Below, one piece after another: positions 24,221 to 37,550 of a stretch of DNA of 64,000 nucleotides; within the stretch, counting starts at the first letter, position 1; the number at the start of each line of letters is the position of its first letter. The notes under the pieces were generated by a model, which was given only the letters and a program-made list of their open reading frames with translations, had not been told where the DNA came from and did not search any database. A program made the translations under genes and the position numbers. The DNA lies in NCBI GenBank assembly GCA_000320545.1, contig ADNK01001701.1, forward strand, positions 41,001 to 105,000, written 5' to 3'. The DNA is from Bigelowiella natans CCMP2755 (taxonomy: Eukaryota > Cercozoa > Chlorarachniophyceae).

Positions 24221-27200
24221 TCATCTTATGGATGCATACATGAAACAGTTAACCCACCCCTTAGATCTGAGGCGTTTGAGAAGGCCAAGAGCTTCCTTCT
24301 TCGATTTCGAGAGTCCGCCCACCCAGTTTTCTTCTCCTTCTTCTCTATACTGCACAAACTGATGCTGATCGTTGCATCCCAAGTCGTCGATGACAATGTG
24401 AGTGACCTCTCGGGACACGTTTGTTGCGATACGTCCTCCATTCATGAGAATCTTGCTTTCTAGTGAGGCCAAACGAGAGTGTGGTATTCTGGTCTTCTCC
24501 TCCCCAACTGTCGCATATGCGTCCACGTAGATATTGCAGCGATGGAACACGGAGAACCTTGAACGCACCGCATCCTCTTCACTTGCATCTTCCAGAAGAT
24601 CACGGAGACGTGAAGGCATTCCCTGCTCCTCCTCCTCCTCCTCCTCCTCCTCCTCAATCCTCCTCTTTCTCTTTGTTTTCCTCTTCTTCCTCATGATCAT
24701 CGGCATAGTTTTCATCACCTCACGAATCGATTCCACAGAGCAGTCTGCTGCATATAGATCACCAAACTTATCCATTCGAGACTCCAAGTCCTTCTTGGTG
24801 CTCTCGGTGGCGTATATCACATGTCGTAGTTTAAGCGGCACTAAACGTTTCTCCTCGAGGCACTCGGTCAACCACGAGTGGTGGATGACGTCGTAGGAAC
24901 CGAGGGAGATGATGTTCTTTATACGAAATGTCCTCGGTCCTGCAAGGATGTAATCAGTGGTATCAGGTAGAGGATTCTGAGAGAATTCCCCTCCGTTGCG
25001 CTTGATCTCTTTCTCTAGCTTCCCTTTGTCCACGTCTGAATCAACACTAAGAATGCAAAACTGAAGGGGCTGACCACCTCCCGCGTAGTCCTCCTCTTCA
25101 TCCTCATCCTCGTCCTCCTCCTCCTGATATCTTCTTTTCCTTCTTGTTGTTTTTCTTACAAACAGCTCCGTTTCGACCTTAACGTCAGACACGTCCGTTG
25201 CCTGATGAAGCTTATTAACAGAGATTATCTTGCGCTTTTTCCCACGACGATTGTTGCGCATTCGTCCTCCATGCAACCCTCCTCCTCCTCCTCCCCCTCC
25301 TCCACCCATAATGGCTAGGTGTGCATTTACGGCACGATTTTGACGTCCTCCCTGGTTGAGTCTCGTGTCAATAACAAACTGAAACATCTGCGACCAAGTC
25401 ATCGCCTGCTCTGGTGGTTTGTCGTAGCGGATCATCGTGCACCGCGGGAAGCGAAGGGTGAACTTTGCCCGAAACTTATCCCAGCGGCACTCAACAACCT
25501 CGTATGAGCGGAGTTGCATGACGATACTTGCCATGGGGTCCCGCACCCATACGTCAGGGGCGTCATCAGGCTCAAGCTTCGTGTCAGGAAGGATATATGG
25601 AGGCAACCGCCTCCCCTTTGCCGGAACTACATCCAGCCTCTCTCTTAGCTCCCTCAACTCGTCAAAGTTGTATCCTGTCCCCACTTTGCAGAATGTAGTC
25701 CAAATGGGGCTGTTCGGGTCGCCTTTGGAACTGAGCGCACTAGGTTGGTCAAAGTCTGGGCACTTTCCATCCTTTCCAATCATCTTGTTGTTCTCTACTT
25801 CCTTGATGTCAACGGTGTTGAGAGGTCTCCCCCTTAGACCCAGGAGGAAGTGGGAAATCTGCCCCGCTCGAGCTCCTCCTGTTCTGCTTCCTTCTCCGTA
25901 ATATCCCCCCAGGATGCATAGGTCCATCTCATCAAGCATGCCATCGATATGGTCAGGCTTTAGCTTCAACCAGCACTCAGATCGCTGCCCAAGCTGATAC
26001 TCTGAGTCCAGATTTTTGATGATTACCCCCTCCAAACCATCGCACATTTGCTGGTCGAGTTCATTGAGGATATCCTCGCAAGTAGTAAAAGAGGTCTTCT
26101 GCTCTATCACTTCGAAGCGCTTCTTCTTCGTTGTTACAATTGACCGCAGAATCCGCCTGCGTTCTCGAAGCGGTTTACTCAGAAGACTTGCCCCGTCGAG
26201 AAATAGGATGTCAAAGGCTATGTAGCAAAGATGACCACGCTGTTCCTCAGTAGTACTGGTTGCTCCTCCTCCTCCTCCTCCTCCCATGGTAGTGTTATGC
26301 TTCTTTCCATCCATCCTTCCTGCGTGGTAGTAGTCTGGGACCACCTTGGGCTTTGGATGCTGACACTGATAGCATCGCGACTTTGTTGAGAAGTTATGGA
26401 AACCGCAACAAGGGTCGGGACATAGCCAATCCCCGGTGCGGAAGTCAGGTGGGAGGGAATTCACCTGCTGTTTTATGATCACGCAAAAATAGCACCAAGA
26501 AAATATCCAAAATAATGATGTCTCGACTTCTATATCATATAACGTGTAGCGATTAATAAACACACACCGGTTTGAAACCCCCCTCCTGCTGCAGCCTTGC
26601 AGTATGTAGAGCCACCGTACGGTTCGAGCCGAACTTCTTAAACTGCTTCTTCACTGGATCCCAAGCCACTATTTCTCCGTCCACAATGCAGCTGTCGCAA
26701 TGCAAGCAGTCCAAAATTACATCACCAAAGGCGTCGCCATAACGATATTTCTCGGTATAGTCGGTGGAATTACGCGTGAAGAACCTAATCCATTGATAGA
26801 TATTATAACGTTTCCCATGTAGTTGTCCATGGATGTGGAGATATTATATAACAGTTAAGAAACTATTCTTCAAAAATAGTTTCATTAATGGTGTTTCAGT
26901 TTTAAATAAAATTGTCTTTTGTCTACTTACTTAAAGCTGTCTCCCTCCTTATGGATATGGAGACGTTCTCCGTCGAACTTTGGCTCAACAGCAAATTGGC
27001 TGCCTCGCATTGATGCAACTATGTTGCTCCAGTGCATCGTGCCGCAGAGCATGGGCACGCAGGGAGAAAACACCGTTAAACGATTCAGCTCGTCCTCCAT
27101 CATTTTGGGATTTAAAACGCACTCGCAAACTTTCTTGAGCGAAGAGCTGCAGTTGAAGATATCAAGCGCCTTTGGGTGGAAGTGCTTCAGCATGCTGTCT

Positions 27201-27854
27201 TTGCTCATCCCCATTTTCATGTCCTTCAGAATAATCCGACACAGCCAGAATACCTCACGTCCACACATTGTCGTGACAATCTTTAGGAACACGCTCCGAT
27301 TTTGCTTAGACTCTGCCATGTATAGCTCATCAAGGAGCGCGTTAACCTCACGGATAGTCAAATCTTTTTTGGACCCCCGCGCAGGAAGACGAGGCGCAGC
27401 AACAGACTCGATGACTGTCACAATATCTCCCGCCATGCCTCCTTGGACGAATCGTGGATTCTTGTAATGAGTGATTGCCTTTCCCCCTCTGCTCTCTTTT
27501 GATAGACCTAGAACGTCGATAAACATAACGCCTAAACCCTTCTCCCGAAGTCCAAAGTTGCCTCGCTCGTCGTCCAGCTTGGGGAGGAGTAAGCGCATTA
27601 GTGGAAACATGTTCTCTCTCGAAAACGTCCTCCACACTGTCTCTAGGATCATCTTTCGCTTGTCGCTCTGAAAGTTCAAAGAAACCGTCATTGTAGAAAT
27701 GGTGGCTCATAAGCTATCACAATGTTGCAAATGTTAAAGCGAATATGTACAGCACCTTACTCTTCGAAATCCCATCACATATTTTACAGACATTATCAAA
27801 TGTCATCTCCTCCAGATTTTTCAGAGGACCTGCCTCGGCCTTGCCCTTCTTCAT
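24221..27854 (-). CDS. LIG4: DNA ligase IV with a RanBP2-type zinc finger inserted in the catalytic core
   Basis: ATP-dependent ligase that seals double-strand breaks in non-homologous end joining with XRCC4. Four exons: 27756-27854 (MKKGKAEAGP, FDNVCKICDGISKSK), 26931-27667, 26568-26784, 24221-26464; about 1098 residues against 911 in human. The N-terminal DNA-binding domain ends at the nucleotidyl-lysine motif VEPKFDGERLHIHK (Lys in KxDGxR). Then RNSTDYTEKY, VDGEIVAWDP (motif III), AFDILFLDG (IIIa), GLEGVIIKN (IV), CWLKLKPDH (V) and the OB fold (KFTLRFPRC). The C-terminus has two BRCT domains (QFCILSVDSD...; RCNIYVDAYATVG...) flanking the XRCC4-binding linker. Between motifs III and IIIa, exon 4 opens with residues about 364-385, W-x-C-x4-C-x3-N-x6-C-x2-C, a complete RanBP2-type zinc finger absent from known LIG4. 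Poly-Gly and poly-Glu runs lie in linkers. Confidence 0.93.
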
Positions 27855-28240
27855 CTTTGTACCTGAGGCAACCAATCCTATTCGACCTTACCCGAGAGTG
27901 GGAAGCCATTCCACAACAAATAGCCCGATTTTAATTTGCGACAATCAAAATTTAAAAAGCGCCTATTTTGTTGGTATTCGAGGTAGGGTACCTCCAGATT
28001 GGCAGGGCGTTTTCAGTGTGCGATATCATTATGCGGAGAAAAAGGAAACAGCTCTAATATGCCTGGTACAATAAGAAAAGGCATGTACACAAAAAGTGAA
28101 TTATTTATACAAATATAGGATAATTTATATAAACGACTACCATCTGGAATCATATTTTACTTTTATGAAAGGCATTTTATATTCGTTCGTTTGATACTCC
28201 ATTTCTTCCTACCCATACAATCTTGACAATAATCTGCACC
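27855..28240. promoter_or_regulatory. Shared intergenic region of LIG4 and the GH3 gene
   Basis: 386 bp between divergent start codons (27854 leftward, 28241 rightward). AT-rich toward the GH3 side. No microsatellite and no CTAG island. Confidence 0.5.
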
Positions 28241-29289
28241 ATGGCTGCTCTCAAGGCCTCACGATTCCTAGGCTTGATGCTTTTTGCTTCAGCCCAGGCC
28301 ATCGTCATTAAGAATAGGTGGGGGAAATATTCTGTATTGAGTAGCTTTTACCCACTTTTAGTGGGGTAGAAACGTTATAAGAATAATCTGAATTATGACA
28401 TCTACAATCCCCCCCCCTCCAGTCCTGTTGAAAGAGCGCACCATTTACTCTCGAAGATGAGCCTAGACGACAAAATCGCAATGATGCACGGTATCAATTG
28501 GGCAATATAGACAGAACTATGATGCAAATAGATTATCTGGAAGGATTATGAAAGTGCACGGAAGTGTTTGATGACCGACGTTGGCTTACTCCATTTTCTT
28601 TTACCTTTAGGGACGCAAGGTGGATACATTGGAAACACAGTGGCCAATGAGAGACTGGGAATCCCCCCTCTTAATTTAAATGATGGCCCCCAGGGTTTCA
28701 GAACCTCTGACGAACTTGCAGGAACGACGTAATAACTTTAAATGCATTTCTATACCATCTACTGTAGGAGGGGGAGTTTTATGCACGACACACTAAAATC
28801 CTCGTATTGTCGCGCCCGTTTCTTCTGGATATCATTTTCAAAAATCCATTAAAGAAACTCATCATAATTCCATCACCATCCACGACTACTAGGACGGCTT
28901 TTCCATGTGCATTAGCGGTCGCCTCAACGTGGGATCTTGATGCTATGCAACGATACGGAGCGGCCATGGGCGCTGAATTCAAAGGAAAAGGTGGTCTTAT
29001 TAATATGTATGTATTTATCTAATTTGTAAATGAGAGGGGGGGGGAGGAAGGAATTCTAGCAGCGAACCATCCTAATCCGGTCTTTTGCTACTTCTTCGTG
29101 TTTGTTCGAAATTCAGGAAGCAACGTGCAGCTCGGACCCGGAATGTGCGTTGCACGCGTGCCTCGGTGTGGAAGAAACTTCGAGTATGTTTCTGGGGAAG
29201 ACCCACATCTAGGTAACAAGAAAACAGGAATGACGCCTGTCAATCAGTCAATCAACACTGTTTGCTAATAATGAATGACACACACATAC

Positions 29290-29330
<41 letters not shown>

Positions 29331-30064
29331 TGTGGGACTACTCAGGTTACAAGCTGGTGAGGCCATTGATCGAGGGAATTCAGAGTCAGGGCGTCATAGC
29401 TAATGCGAAACACTGGGTGAGAGACATTACATCTTCGCTGTTGTGTTGTTTGTCGTCGTTCTTTCATCTATCATCTATAGTCATTATGTGGTAAGTACTA
29501 AACGCTTTCTGTTTGTTATTTAGATAAACAACAATCAAGAATGGGATCGATTCACTGGTATGTATCGTGTGCTAGCTATTGTACCGTCGTCATCGTTGTC
29601 GTCAATAGAAATCATTAATATGATATGCCCCTGATTGCATACATGGCATCATCATCATCATCGTCATCATCATCATCATCATCATTCTCATTATCACTAT
29701 CTTTCAGTGGATGAAAGTGTCGATGAGCGCACTCGATTCGAGATGTACTACCCTCCTTTTGAAGGAGCCATTGAAGCAGGTAGACCGGACGTTGATGTAG
29801 CAGTTGTAGCGTTAGATGCGTTTTCAGTATGCTGACCACTGCCTTAATTTTCTTATTTAAGTTAAAATGTAGTTATCTTATGAATACAAGCTTTCAAGCA
29901 CATTTCTTCACTTTAAATTGTCCTGCTTTTCTTCCCCACTCAATTCTTGTTTTTTTTGTATTCCCCCTCCCCCCCCCCCCCCTAATAAAGATGTGGGAAG
30001 CTTCATGTGTTCTTACAACAAAATCAACGGGTATTGGTCCTGCGAAAATGACCGAACGCTTCCA

Positions 30065-30098
<34 letters not shown>

Positions 30099-31026
30099 TG
30101 GTTGGGTACGGAAGGCCATAGTGCCTTAATAGTAATAAGGCATTAGCGAGCTGCTTTGCTTATAGTAGTGGGTATGGCATGAACACTACGCGTTTTACTC
30201 CTGCATCCCTCGTATATATATATATATATATATATATACATACATACATATACATACATATCCATAATATGCTTTTACTCATTATTTTTCAACTCCTCCT
30301 TCCCCCCACCCCCCACCCCCCTCTTCAACCTGATTGTTATCGTGACTAGGGACTTGAAGGAAACCCTTGGGTTCAAGGGATGGGTAATGTCTGACTGGGG
30401 CGCCACGCACTCAACATCCCTAGCACAAGGTCTAGATCAAGAAATGCCTGATGGCGACTTCATGAATTCCACACTGAAGGAAATGGTCAAGAACGGCACG
30501 CTCGAAGAGAAAATGGTACAACATAGCATAACAAGTTATTCTTTTTCTTCTTTTGCTTCACACAGCTGCGTTGCTAATTCTACTAACTACTACTACTATT
30601 ACTACAAGTTAAAAGTAGTTGTAAAAACGAGCTACACCATCATCGTCATCCTCCTCATCGTCATCTTGAAATTCTCCTTCATTTTGCTTAATTTCTTTCT
30701 CTCTTTGTTTCTTCCTATTTGCAGGTTGACGAATCGATCCTCCGCATGCTCATTCCTATGTTCAAGCTTGGTGTAATGGACGCTCACAAACACGGAGAGT
30801 GGGATTTGAAGAAGATTAACGCCAACGTCTCCACGCAAGCACATGTGGATTTGACGCGCAAATTGGGCGCCGAAGGTACAATCTTGATGAAAAATGAGGA
30901 TTCTACTCTTCCTATTAAGAAAGCTGCTGGACGAAACGGAAAAACTACTATCCAGCTCGTAGGAACAGCGTGCGATTCAGGTTTTATTTGTGGGTGTGTG
31001 TGTGTGTGCGTGTGTGAGAGAGTGGG

Positions 31027-31067
<41 letters not shown>

Positions 31068-31708
31068 ATGGTGACGACGATGATGATAATGATGATGATA
31101 TTGGTGATGATTAGCACCGTTCCTTAATGGCGGAGGAAGTGGTCGAGTACAAGCAGATGAGAGAAATATCAAGACTCCTTACACAGGTGTGCTACTACTA
31201 CTACTACTACTACTACTACTATTAGTGATGATAACAGTAGCTGATTGTGATGAGCAAAGATGGATAAGAGCGGTAAATATACTCCTTCTCGTCGCACTAC
31301 TATTGTATCTACTACTGCTGCTGCTACTATTGGCCCTCAATTGCTCCAAATTTAGTCAAGTAGTCAGTTATGGGTAAATGGCGAAAGAAAATGAAATGAA
31401 ATTCACTAAAAGCCTCGATAGATTATACTCATCGTCGTCATCACCAGCATCCTCGTATTTACCCTAGTCACTACTACTACTACTCCTCCTCCTCCTCCTC
31501 CACAAAAGGTGTGAAGAGCGCTGCGGGTGAATCGTACGATGTGATGCTGATTGACACCGACAATCCAGTAAAGGCTGTGGCGCAGCTCGCCTCCGAAGCG
31601 GTAGCAATGATACTTGTAACCGACTTGTAACTCGTAGTGCGTGAGTCAGTGAGTCAGTCAGTCAGTCAGTCACAACGGAGACCATAGTTGAGGAGGGGTA
31701 GGGGAAGC

Positions 31709-31746
<38 letters not shown>

Positions 31747-33114
31747 ATATATTTATATATATACATCTTGTTGGTTGTGTTATGGTAAATACTGTCCCTC
31801 CTATCATTGGTTGATTCCTGTTGTTTGTTTGTTGGTCTGTTTGTTTATCGTGACCACCATCCATCCATCCATCCATCCCATCCACCAGGACTATACCATC
31901 GTGTGCGTTGGGGCAAACTCCACAGAAGGATCAGACCGTGCCAACCTGTCGTTATCACATACTCAAGATGCCCTTATCGAGGCTGTTGCTAGCAAGTACG
32001 AGCCAAACAAGGACGCGAAAGTCATCGTAGCTGCTTCTATCGGGGGAGCGATTCTAACGCCTTGGGCATCATCTGTAGATGCTTTCCTAGTGAATTTCTA
32101 CGCAGGACAAGAGTACGGCAACGCTTTCGCAGACGTCGTCTTTGGGAAGGTGCGTGTCTATGCAGCCCTATTGTACATCATGATTATGTCATTATCATCA
32201 TCATTATCATCGTTACCATCATCATCATCATCATCACCATCACTTGTTTTTATTTATCACTATCATAGGTTTCTCCCTCTGGCAAGTTGCCTCTGTCTTT
32301 CCCAAATGTGGAAAATGAGGTAGGATTCGAACCTAGTCAATACCCAGGAATCGACCAGAAGAACGTATACTCAGAGCGGCTGCTTGTTGGATACCGTTGG
32401 TAATAACAGTAATAAGAATATTATATATCACTGTTAATGCTTATGAAAATATAGAATTGTAGTCGTTTGATGATGACGGGGATGGTAGAGGAAGTTAAGG
32501 GATGGATGATGATGTTGTCTTCTCCCCCTCAATTGCAAACAACCTCATCTGAAACACTTGTCCTCTCTTATTTATTTGTGTTATTCTTCTTCCTCTTCTT
32601 CTTCTTCAGGTATAACTTCATGGGTGTGACTCCGGCATTCCCCTTTGGACATGGATTGGGATATGCGGAGATGGAATACACCAACCTCACCGTCAGCCAG
32701 GAGGACCGTACTGTATCCTTCACGATTACTAACACCGGCAGCATGAGTGCAAGCGAAGTGGCCCAGGTTTACCTTGTTTTCCCTCAAGATGCCAAGGAGC
32801 CGCCCATGCAGCTCAAGGCCTTTGAGAAGACCGACACTCTTAAGCCAAAAGCTAGCCAACAAGTCTCCTTTTCGCTCAGCGACCGCGCCTTCTCTGTGTA
32901 TTCAGCAACCGCGCACAAGTGGGGCGTCAAGGATGGAAAGTTCGGTGTGCTCGTGGGATCATCGTCTGCTGATATCCGTCTGCAATCGGAGTTGGTTGTC
33001 ACCAAGGAGTATGCAGAATCGAGGAATAAAAAGGATGACGATGTCGCAGCTTTCCCTGACATTTTTGTTCTGCAAAAGACAGGCGAACAGCTAAAAGCTA
33101 GTCTAGAACTATGA
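28241..33114 (+). CDS. Secreted GH3 beta-glucosidase
   Basis: Glycoside hydrolase family 3, releasing terminal beta-glucose units. Sixteen phase-consistent exons: 28241-28317, 28423-28490, 28611-28728, 28893-28990, 29117-29212, 29346-29416, 29524-29557, 29708-29779, 29991-30066, 30350-30515, 30725-30980, 31115-31186, 31509-31600, 31889-32149, 32269-32399, 32610-33114; 730 residues. It starts with a signal peptide (MAALKASRFLGLMLFASAQA). The barrel domain shows LNLNDGPQGFR, ALAVASTWD, SNVQLGPG, VIANAKHW, MCSYNKING and the nucleophile motif GWVMSDWGA. The second domain has GTILMKNEDSTLPI, IVCVGANSTEG and SPSGKLPLSFP, and the C-terminal fibronectin III-like domain has PFGHGLGYA. All expected blocks are intact. 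Introns carry (AT)n, (AGT)n, (CTA)n, (AC)n and (GA)n tracts. Substrate is not predictable from sequence. Confidence 0.93.
29288..32245. repeat. Microsatellites in the GH3 gene introns
   Basis: Tracts between exons: (AT)n 29291-29329, (ATC)n 29647-29688, (AGT)n 30067-30099, (AT)n 30211-30236, (GA)n 31031-31063, (CTA)n 31188-31221, (AC)n 31711-31744, (ATCC)n 31858-31879, (ATC)n 32190-32240. Each lies fully inside an intron; exon boundaries start within a few to some tens of bases of several tracts. Confidence 0.88.
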
Positions 33115-34179
33115 TTGCATTTAATCATTTGTTCTCCTCTTTCACTTTTTCCCGTCGAAATCACTCACCTGTTGGGTGTTTACCTGTAATAAATAGGAAT
33201 TTTTCTTATCTACGATTCTCATCAACTTAGTCCTGCTAGCCTGGATGCATGTGACTTCACACGTGTGCTCAACTCGCGTTCATGGCATGCGACCATCACA
33301 TTGCAACGGTGCATAGACATAAAAATTTGGGTGCCATGCGCTAGTGCATATGCGTTCTAGCGTTGCAGATGCTTCCGAACACGCGCATCAGCCGCCACGG
33401 CTCGACAATTGCCCATTACATGTGCGACATTGTTTATACATGATATATAAATGATGCTATACGTGATTGCACAGCTACATAAGGATGACCATCATTTATA
33501 TTTATTGAACAAATACGATAGACATGCATATCATATTGCTGTGTCTACTAGTCTATTATAAATTTAATTTAATAATTGATTACACTCGTCTTATATATGA
33601 TGCTAGCTACTTGTTGTAATTAATAACTAGCTAGATAGAAACATGCACATAGCATAGTACACGCACCGACACAGCGATCCAGTGCCCAGCTATCGCGCTG
33701 CTGCAGTGAGCCACACAAATGAACCATATACGCCCCTACTCTGGCTAGCGAGCTAGCTGGTATGTTGCGTTACTACTAGTAGTGCGCGCCATATGCTCAT
33801 TGATCAGTGCTACTGTGCTACCACAACGTAAGTTGCATTGTGATGGTCAAATAGAAACTTCCTTTGTTCTCTGGCTAGCTGGCTCTCATCGTGCACCGTT
33901 TCTCACTTGTTTGTTTGGCAAGAAGCTTACAAAATCATAAAGGGCAATTGCTCGATCGGCTGGAATTACGCGATACATATTGCACCGCGGCAGCTGCACA
34001 CAAGTTGTATCGATGAGGCATCTACGGTGCATCGCGGGCAGGTATGTAAAACATGCATGCCTTTCTATACTTACGTCGCAGTTCTGAAACATGAATAAAA
34101 GAATAAATCTTGAAGAAAAAATGATGGATGAGTCTAATAGTGGCTCTCTTCATCAGCCTTGCCTACTTGCTCTAGTCCA
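33115..34179. repeat. Convergent intergenic region with repeat island 5
   Basis: Between the 3' ends of the GH3 gene and the two-helix protein gene. From 33230 to 34070 it has CTAG/GCTAGC/GCATGC-rich composition and carries the second copy (33466-33492) of the 27-bp segment found at 20235-20261. AATAAA occurs near 33189, a possible polyadenylation signal for the GH3 gene. No coding exon seen. Confidence 0.6.
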
Positions 34180-34862
34180 TCATTTCGCACCACGTCCTTC
34201 ACGTTGTCTTTGCTTTCCTTCAGCTCGCAGCTGATCATAAAGAGCTTGCTCTCCGCTATAGTACCCAGAGGCAATAACTCCCACTAAATAGAGATATTAG
34301 AATAGAAGTAAGGGCCATCAATTCACTTCGGATTTTAGTGTTTTTTTTTTTGGTTGAGATGCTTACTTGTTCCAACCATGAGCTTCAATCTCCAATTTTT
34401 AATGTTCGAGTACCAGGTTATACCCATTTTAGGAGCTGTGAATCATGAGTGATTAGTTTACATTGGCACAGTCTTACCTGTCATGAATACAATTGTATTA
34501 CCTCCGTATTCCAGCAATGCATGCCCTGCCAAGAGTCCGACCGCTACTGTGGCTCCTAACCAAATTTGTCAAATTTCTTTCGATCAACTTATTAGAGAGG
34601 TTGCAACTACCTGCCCGCGCTCCTGCATCACGTGCTGCGATCACCACCTTACTTCGCCTAACTCTGGTGAGAATGGAAGCGTGCAGATTAGATGTAGAAA
34701 ATAACACTAATGCTGGTTAGTTCTCGAGTTAGAAAACGTGAGCAAGTGGATGATCTCAAATATGTATTCCTATTCTATCAAATTTATCCCAAAAGGCACG
34801 CGCATGAAGACAGACGGCTCGAGCTCCTACCTCTCAAAATCAGACACGTCGTCGTCGGCCAT
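34180..34862 (-). CDS. Small two-helix membrane protein, 103 residues
   Basis: Not recognised. Five exons join in perfect phase: 34831-34862 (MADDDVSDFE), 34611-34663 (VRRSKVVIAARDAGARA), 34502-34555 (TVAVGLLAGHALLEYG), 34367-34435 (MGITWYSNIKNWRLK), 34180-34283 (MGVIASGYYSGEQALYDQLR, then a Lys/Arg-rich end, TGA). Two hydrophobic segments (about residues 29-44 and 66-81) are separated by a short basic loop, with an acidic N-terminus and charged C-terminus. Size and topology recall small mitochondrial inner-membrane proteins such as the HIG1 family, but no diagnostic motif convinced me. Every exon would be missed by a single-ORF scan. It is head to head with the GT61 fusion gene. Confidence 0.68.
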
Positions 34863-35272
34863 TGCAAGACAAGTGGTTGATGTATGGCCTCCTCCTGTAG
34901 TCGAAGTTGTATCATTGTTGGCTACTTGTTGTGGATAGAAATGCTTGTTTTTATAGGCAATATAACCTAAAATTATGCATCTTAGGCGATTATTATCCTT
35001 AAATCATGGTTTTAGATCTCAATTCCTCCCGAGAAGGCCTGTTTTTTGGTTAACCTTCCTTTCATTCCGTGACAACAAGTGCTTTACCGGTAGGTAACAA
35101 ATTGCTACAAATTAAAAAATTTACGGTTGGTTTAGTTGTCGCATGTGATTTTTACCACCCGTTTTCAGTTTTACCCTTTTCGTCTTTCGGAAGCCGATTC
35201 CTTCACGTACTCCTTCCCCGCTTTCTGCATGCAGAGGGAGGAGAGCTAGCAAGCAGCTGTGATAGATACACA
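34863..35272. promoter_or_regulatory. Shared intergenic region of the two-helix protein and GT61 fusion genes
   Basis: 410 bp between divergent ATGs at 34862 and 35273. No microsatellite or CTAG island. Confidence 0.45.
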
Positions 35273-37513
35273 ATGTTGGATGCACGACAGATCTTATTGT
35301 TTACCTTGCTCTCGAGTTTGGAAGCCTATTTTGTTCATTGCTTCCTCGCTTCTCCAACTCCACGAAATGATGAGACCGGCACGGCGGCTTTTACGATATT
35401 AAGAAACTCACCTCTTATCGTCGCTGCTGCGCATCAGGTTAGAGTATTAGAATATTTGAACTTATAAATTGGTGGATTTGCTAATTCTTGACGTTTCTAG
35501 TCGTTAATGGGTAGTAGAAAGTAGCAGCTTCACATATATTATTGACAATGATACTTGTTAGCTCATGTGGCTTTTTGGATCGACCCTTGCATCACTCTGT
35601 TTGGGCCAGTGTACACAGTCATCAAGAAGCAAACAACGGCAGAAAATAACAGATTGTTCTTATCACCGACTCAATAAGCGAAGTCTTGGCTTTTTTGTCA
35701 TAACCCATTCGCTTCACACGGCTGCTAAATTTTGCTCTTTAATGTATCTCTCACCGCTGGAATCTATTGCAGGGGAAGTATTCGTTACCCTTGCGAACAT
35801 TCTCCTCTATCTCACACATAAAGTAAATAAGGGGCTTGGTAATAGCAATAAGAGGCGTCAAGTGACTGCTTCAATTCTGGGCTTTATGACTATATGGGGT
35901 CTTGTGTTAACATTGTTGTCCTACATTTCTGTAGAAAAAGCCGAAGGGATTTTATACGCCGGGATATGTGGATTCATGTGGATGGCCAAGGCAGCAGTTG
36001 TTATTTTAGCCAATAATAATAATGAGCACCACCATCATCACCATCAAGATCATCGTAACCAAGAGAATAAGATACTAAGTGCAATGGTACTACCAAATCC
36101 CAATCAAGCAACTACTTTGATGCCATCTCCACTTGTCTCTTGGACAATTTTGAGTCCTTACGCCTCCTTCAAAGATATTGTACACGTCACATTACCAGCA
36201 AGCATACTTCTTTTCGTCGCAAGCTATCTGAGTGGAGAAGCAAAGAGAATCAGCGATATCGTCACAAACGCTGTTTTTGCAAGGAAATACTTCATGCCTC
36301 TTGGGTTCTTAGCCTTTAGTGGATTCATATCATTTCTTTCGTATACTAGCTTGCGATATTTGAAGGAGCTTTCCCCCCCCTCCTCCTCCTCATCCACTCC
36401 CTCAACCACACATGTTCCTTCTCTAGCTAGGTTTGGAGGAAGCAAGATCTGCAATCTAATGGAAAACTCTCAGTATACGACAACGACAACAACAACAACA
36501 ACAAAGGTATAATGATAATATTAATAATAATGACTGTTGGGAGAAGGGAGGTACAGTGCACAAATTGTGACATACATTCGTATATTATAGCTCATACTGA
36601 TCTACTAACACCTGTTTCTGACCTTTTCGAAAATAGGGGGAGGGGGTTGTAGCAGTCGTCGAGGCACTACGAGTGCCATCGGCTTTAATCGTGCAGCTAT
36701 TGCTATCAAGGAAACAACAGAAGCTCACTGTTATGGGGTTTCCATATTCAATATTGGTCAAAGGAATATTGATCTCGGCATGTACAGCTGCTCTTGCGTT
36801 TTTCGTAAACCACCTGCATTCCTCCCCCCCCAACCATAATCAACTGAGCGATCAGAATGAGAAGAGGATGATAGCGGCAAGTAGAGGGGGAAAGGACAAG
36901 TTGCATATTGAAGACGATGATGATGAAGAGGTGAAGGAGCAGGATGATGGTGATACGAAAGGCAAAGCGTGGATCATATCAGGGATTAAAGACAAGGGAG
37001 TCCACAGCAGGCAAGATAACCATCCACCCTGTTCCAGCAAGAAGAAGAAGAAGAAGAATAGGAAGAAGAAGGCGAAGAAAAACATCATATCGACTCTAGT
37101 CTCGCATTTTTTATTCCCATTTATGATTATCATCGGGTTGTGTATGCTTCAGTTCTTAAGTGTTGATAAGCTTCCCCAAATCATCAAGAGTAGTAGGACT
37201 ATGAGCTATGATCATGATGATGATGCACCAATACTCGCCGAAGGCAGCGCTGATACTATTAATTTTGGGGTTCTAAGTTTTGGTCGGAACGTCTTGAATT
37301 ATGCAAAGATTATGAGCGTTAAAGAGCATTGGATTGCTGAAGACATTCCTGAGTTCAATGCCAGAGTCGTGTTTGGAGCAGAAGGGGGCGGAGGAGGAGG
37401 AGGAAGGGGGGGGGGGACAAAAACGTCATCCATGGATAAAGCAACGAAAAGGAGGACGTTAATGATGGCAGCACCTGATGCTAATTTTAGCTACTACAGA
37501 TCTTATTCCTTCC

Positions 37514-37550
<37 letters not shown>

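Noticed and set aside
24463..24896. Plus-strand Pro/Ser-rich ORFs within LIG4
   Set aside because: Antisense shadows of the acidic linker of DNA ligase IV.
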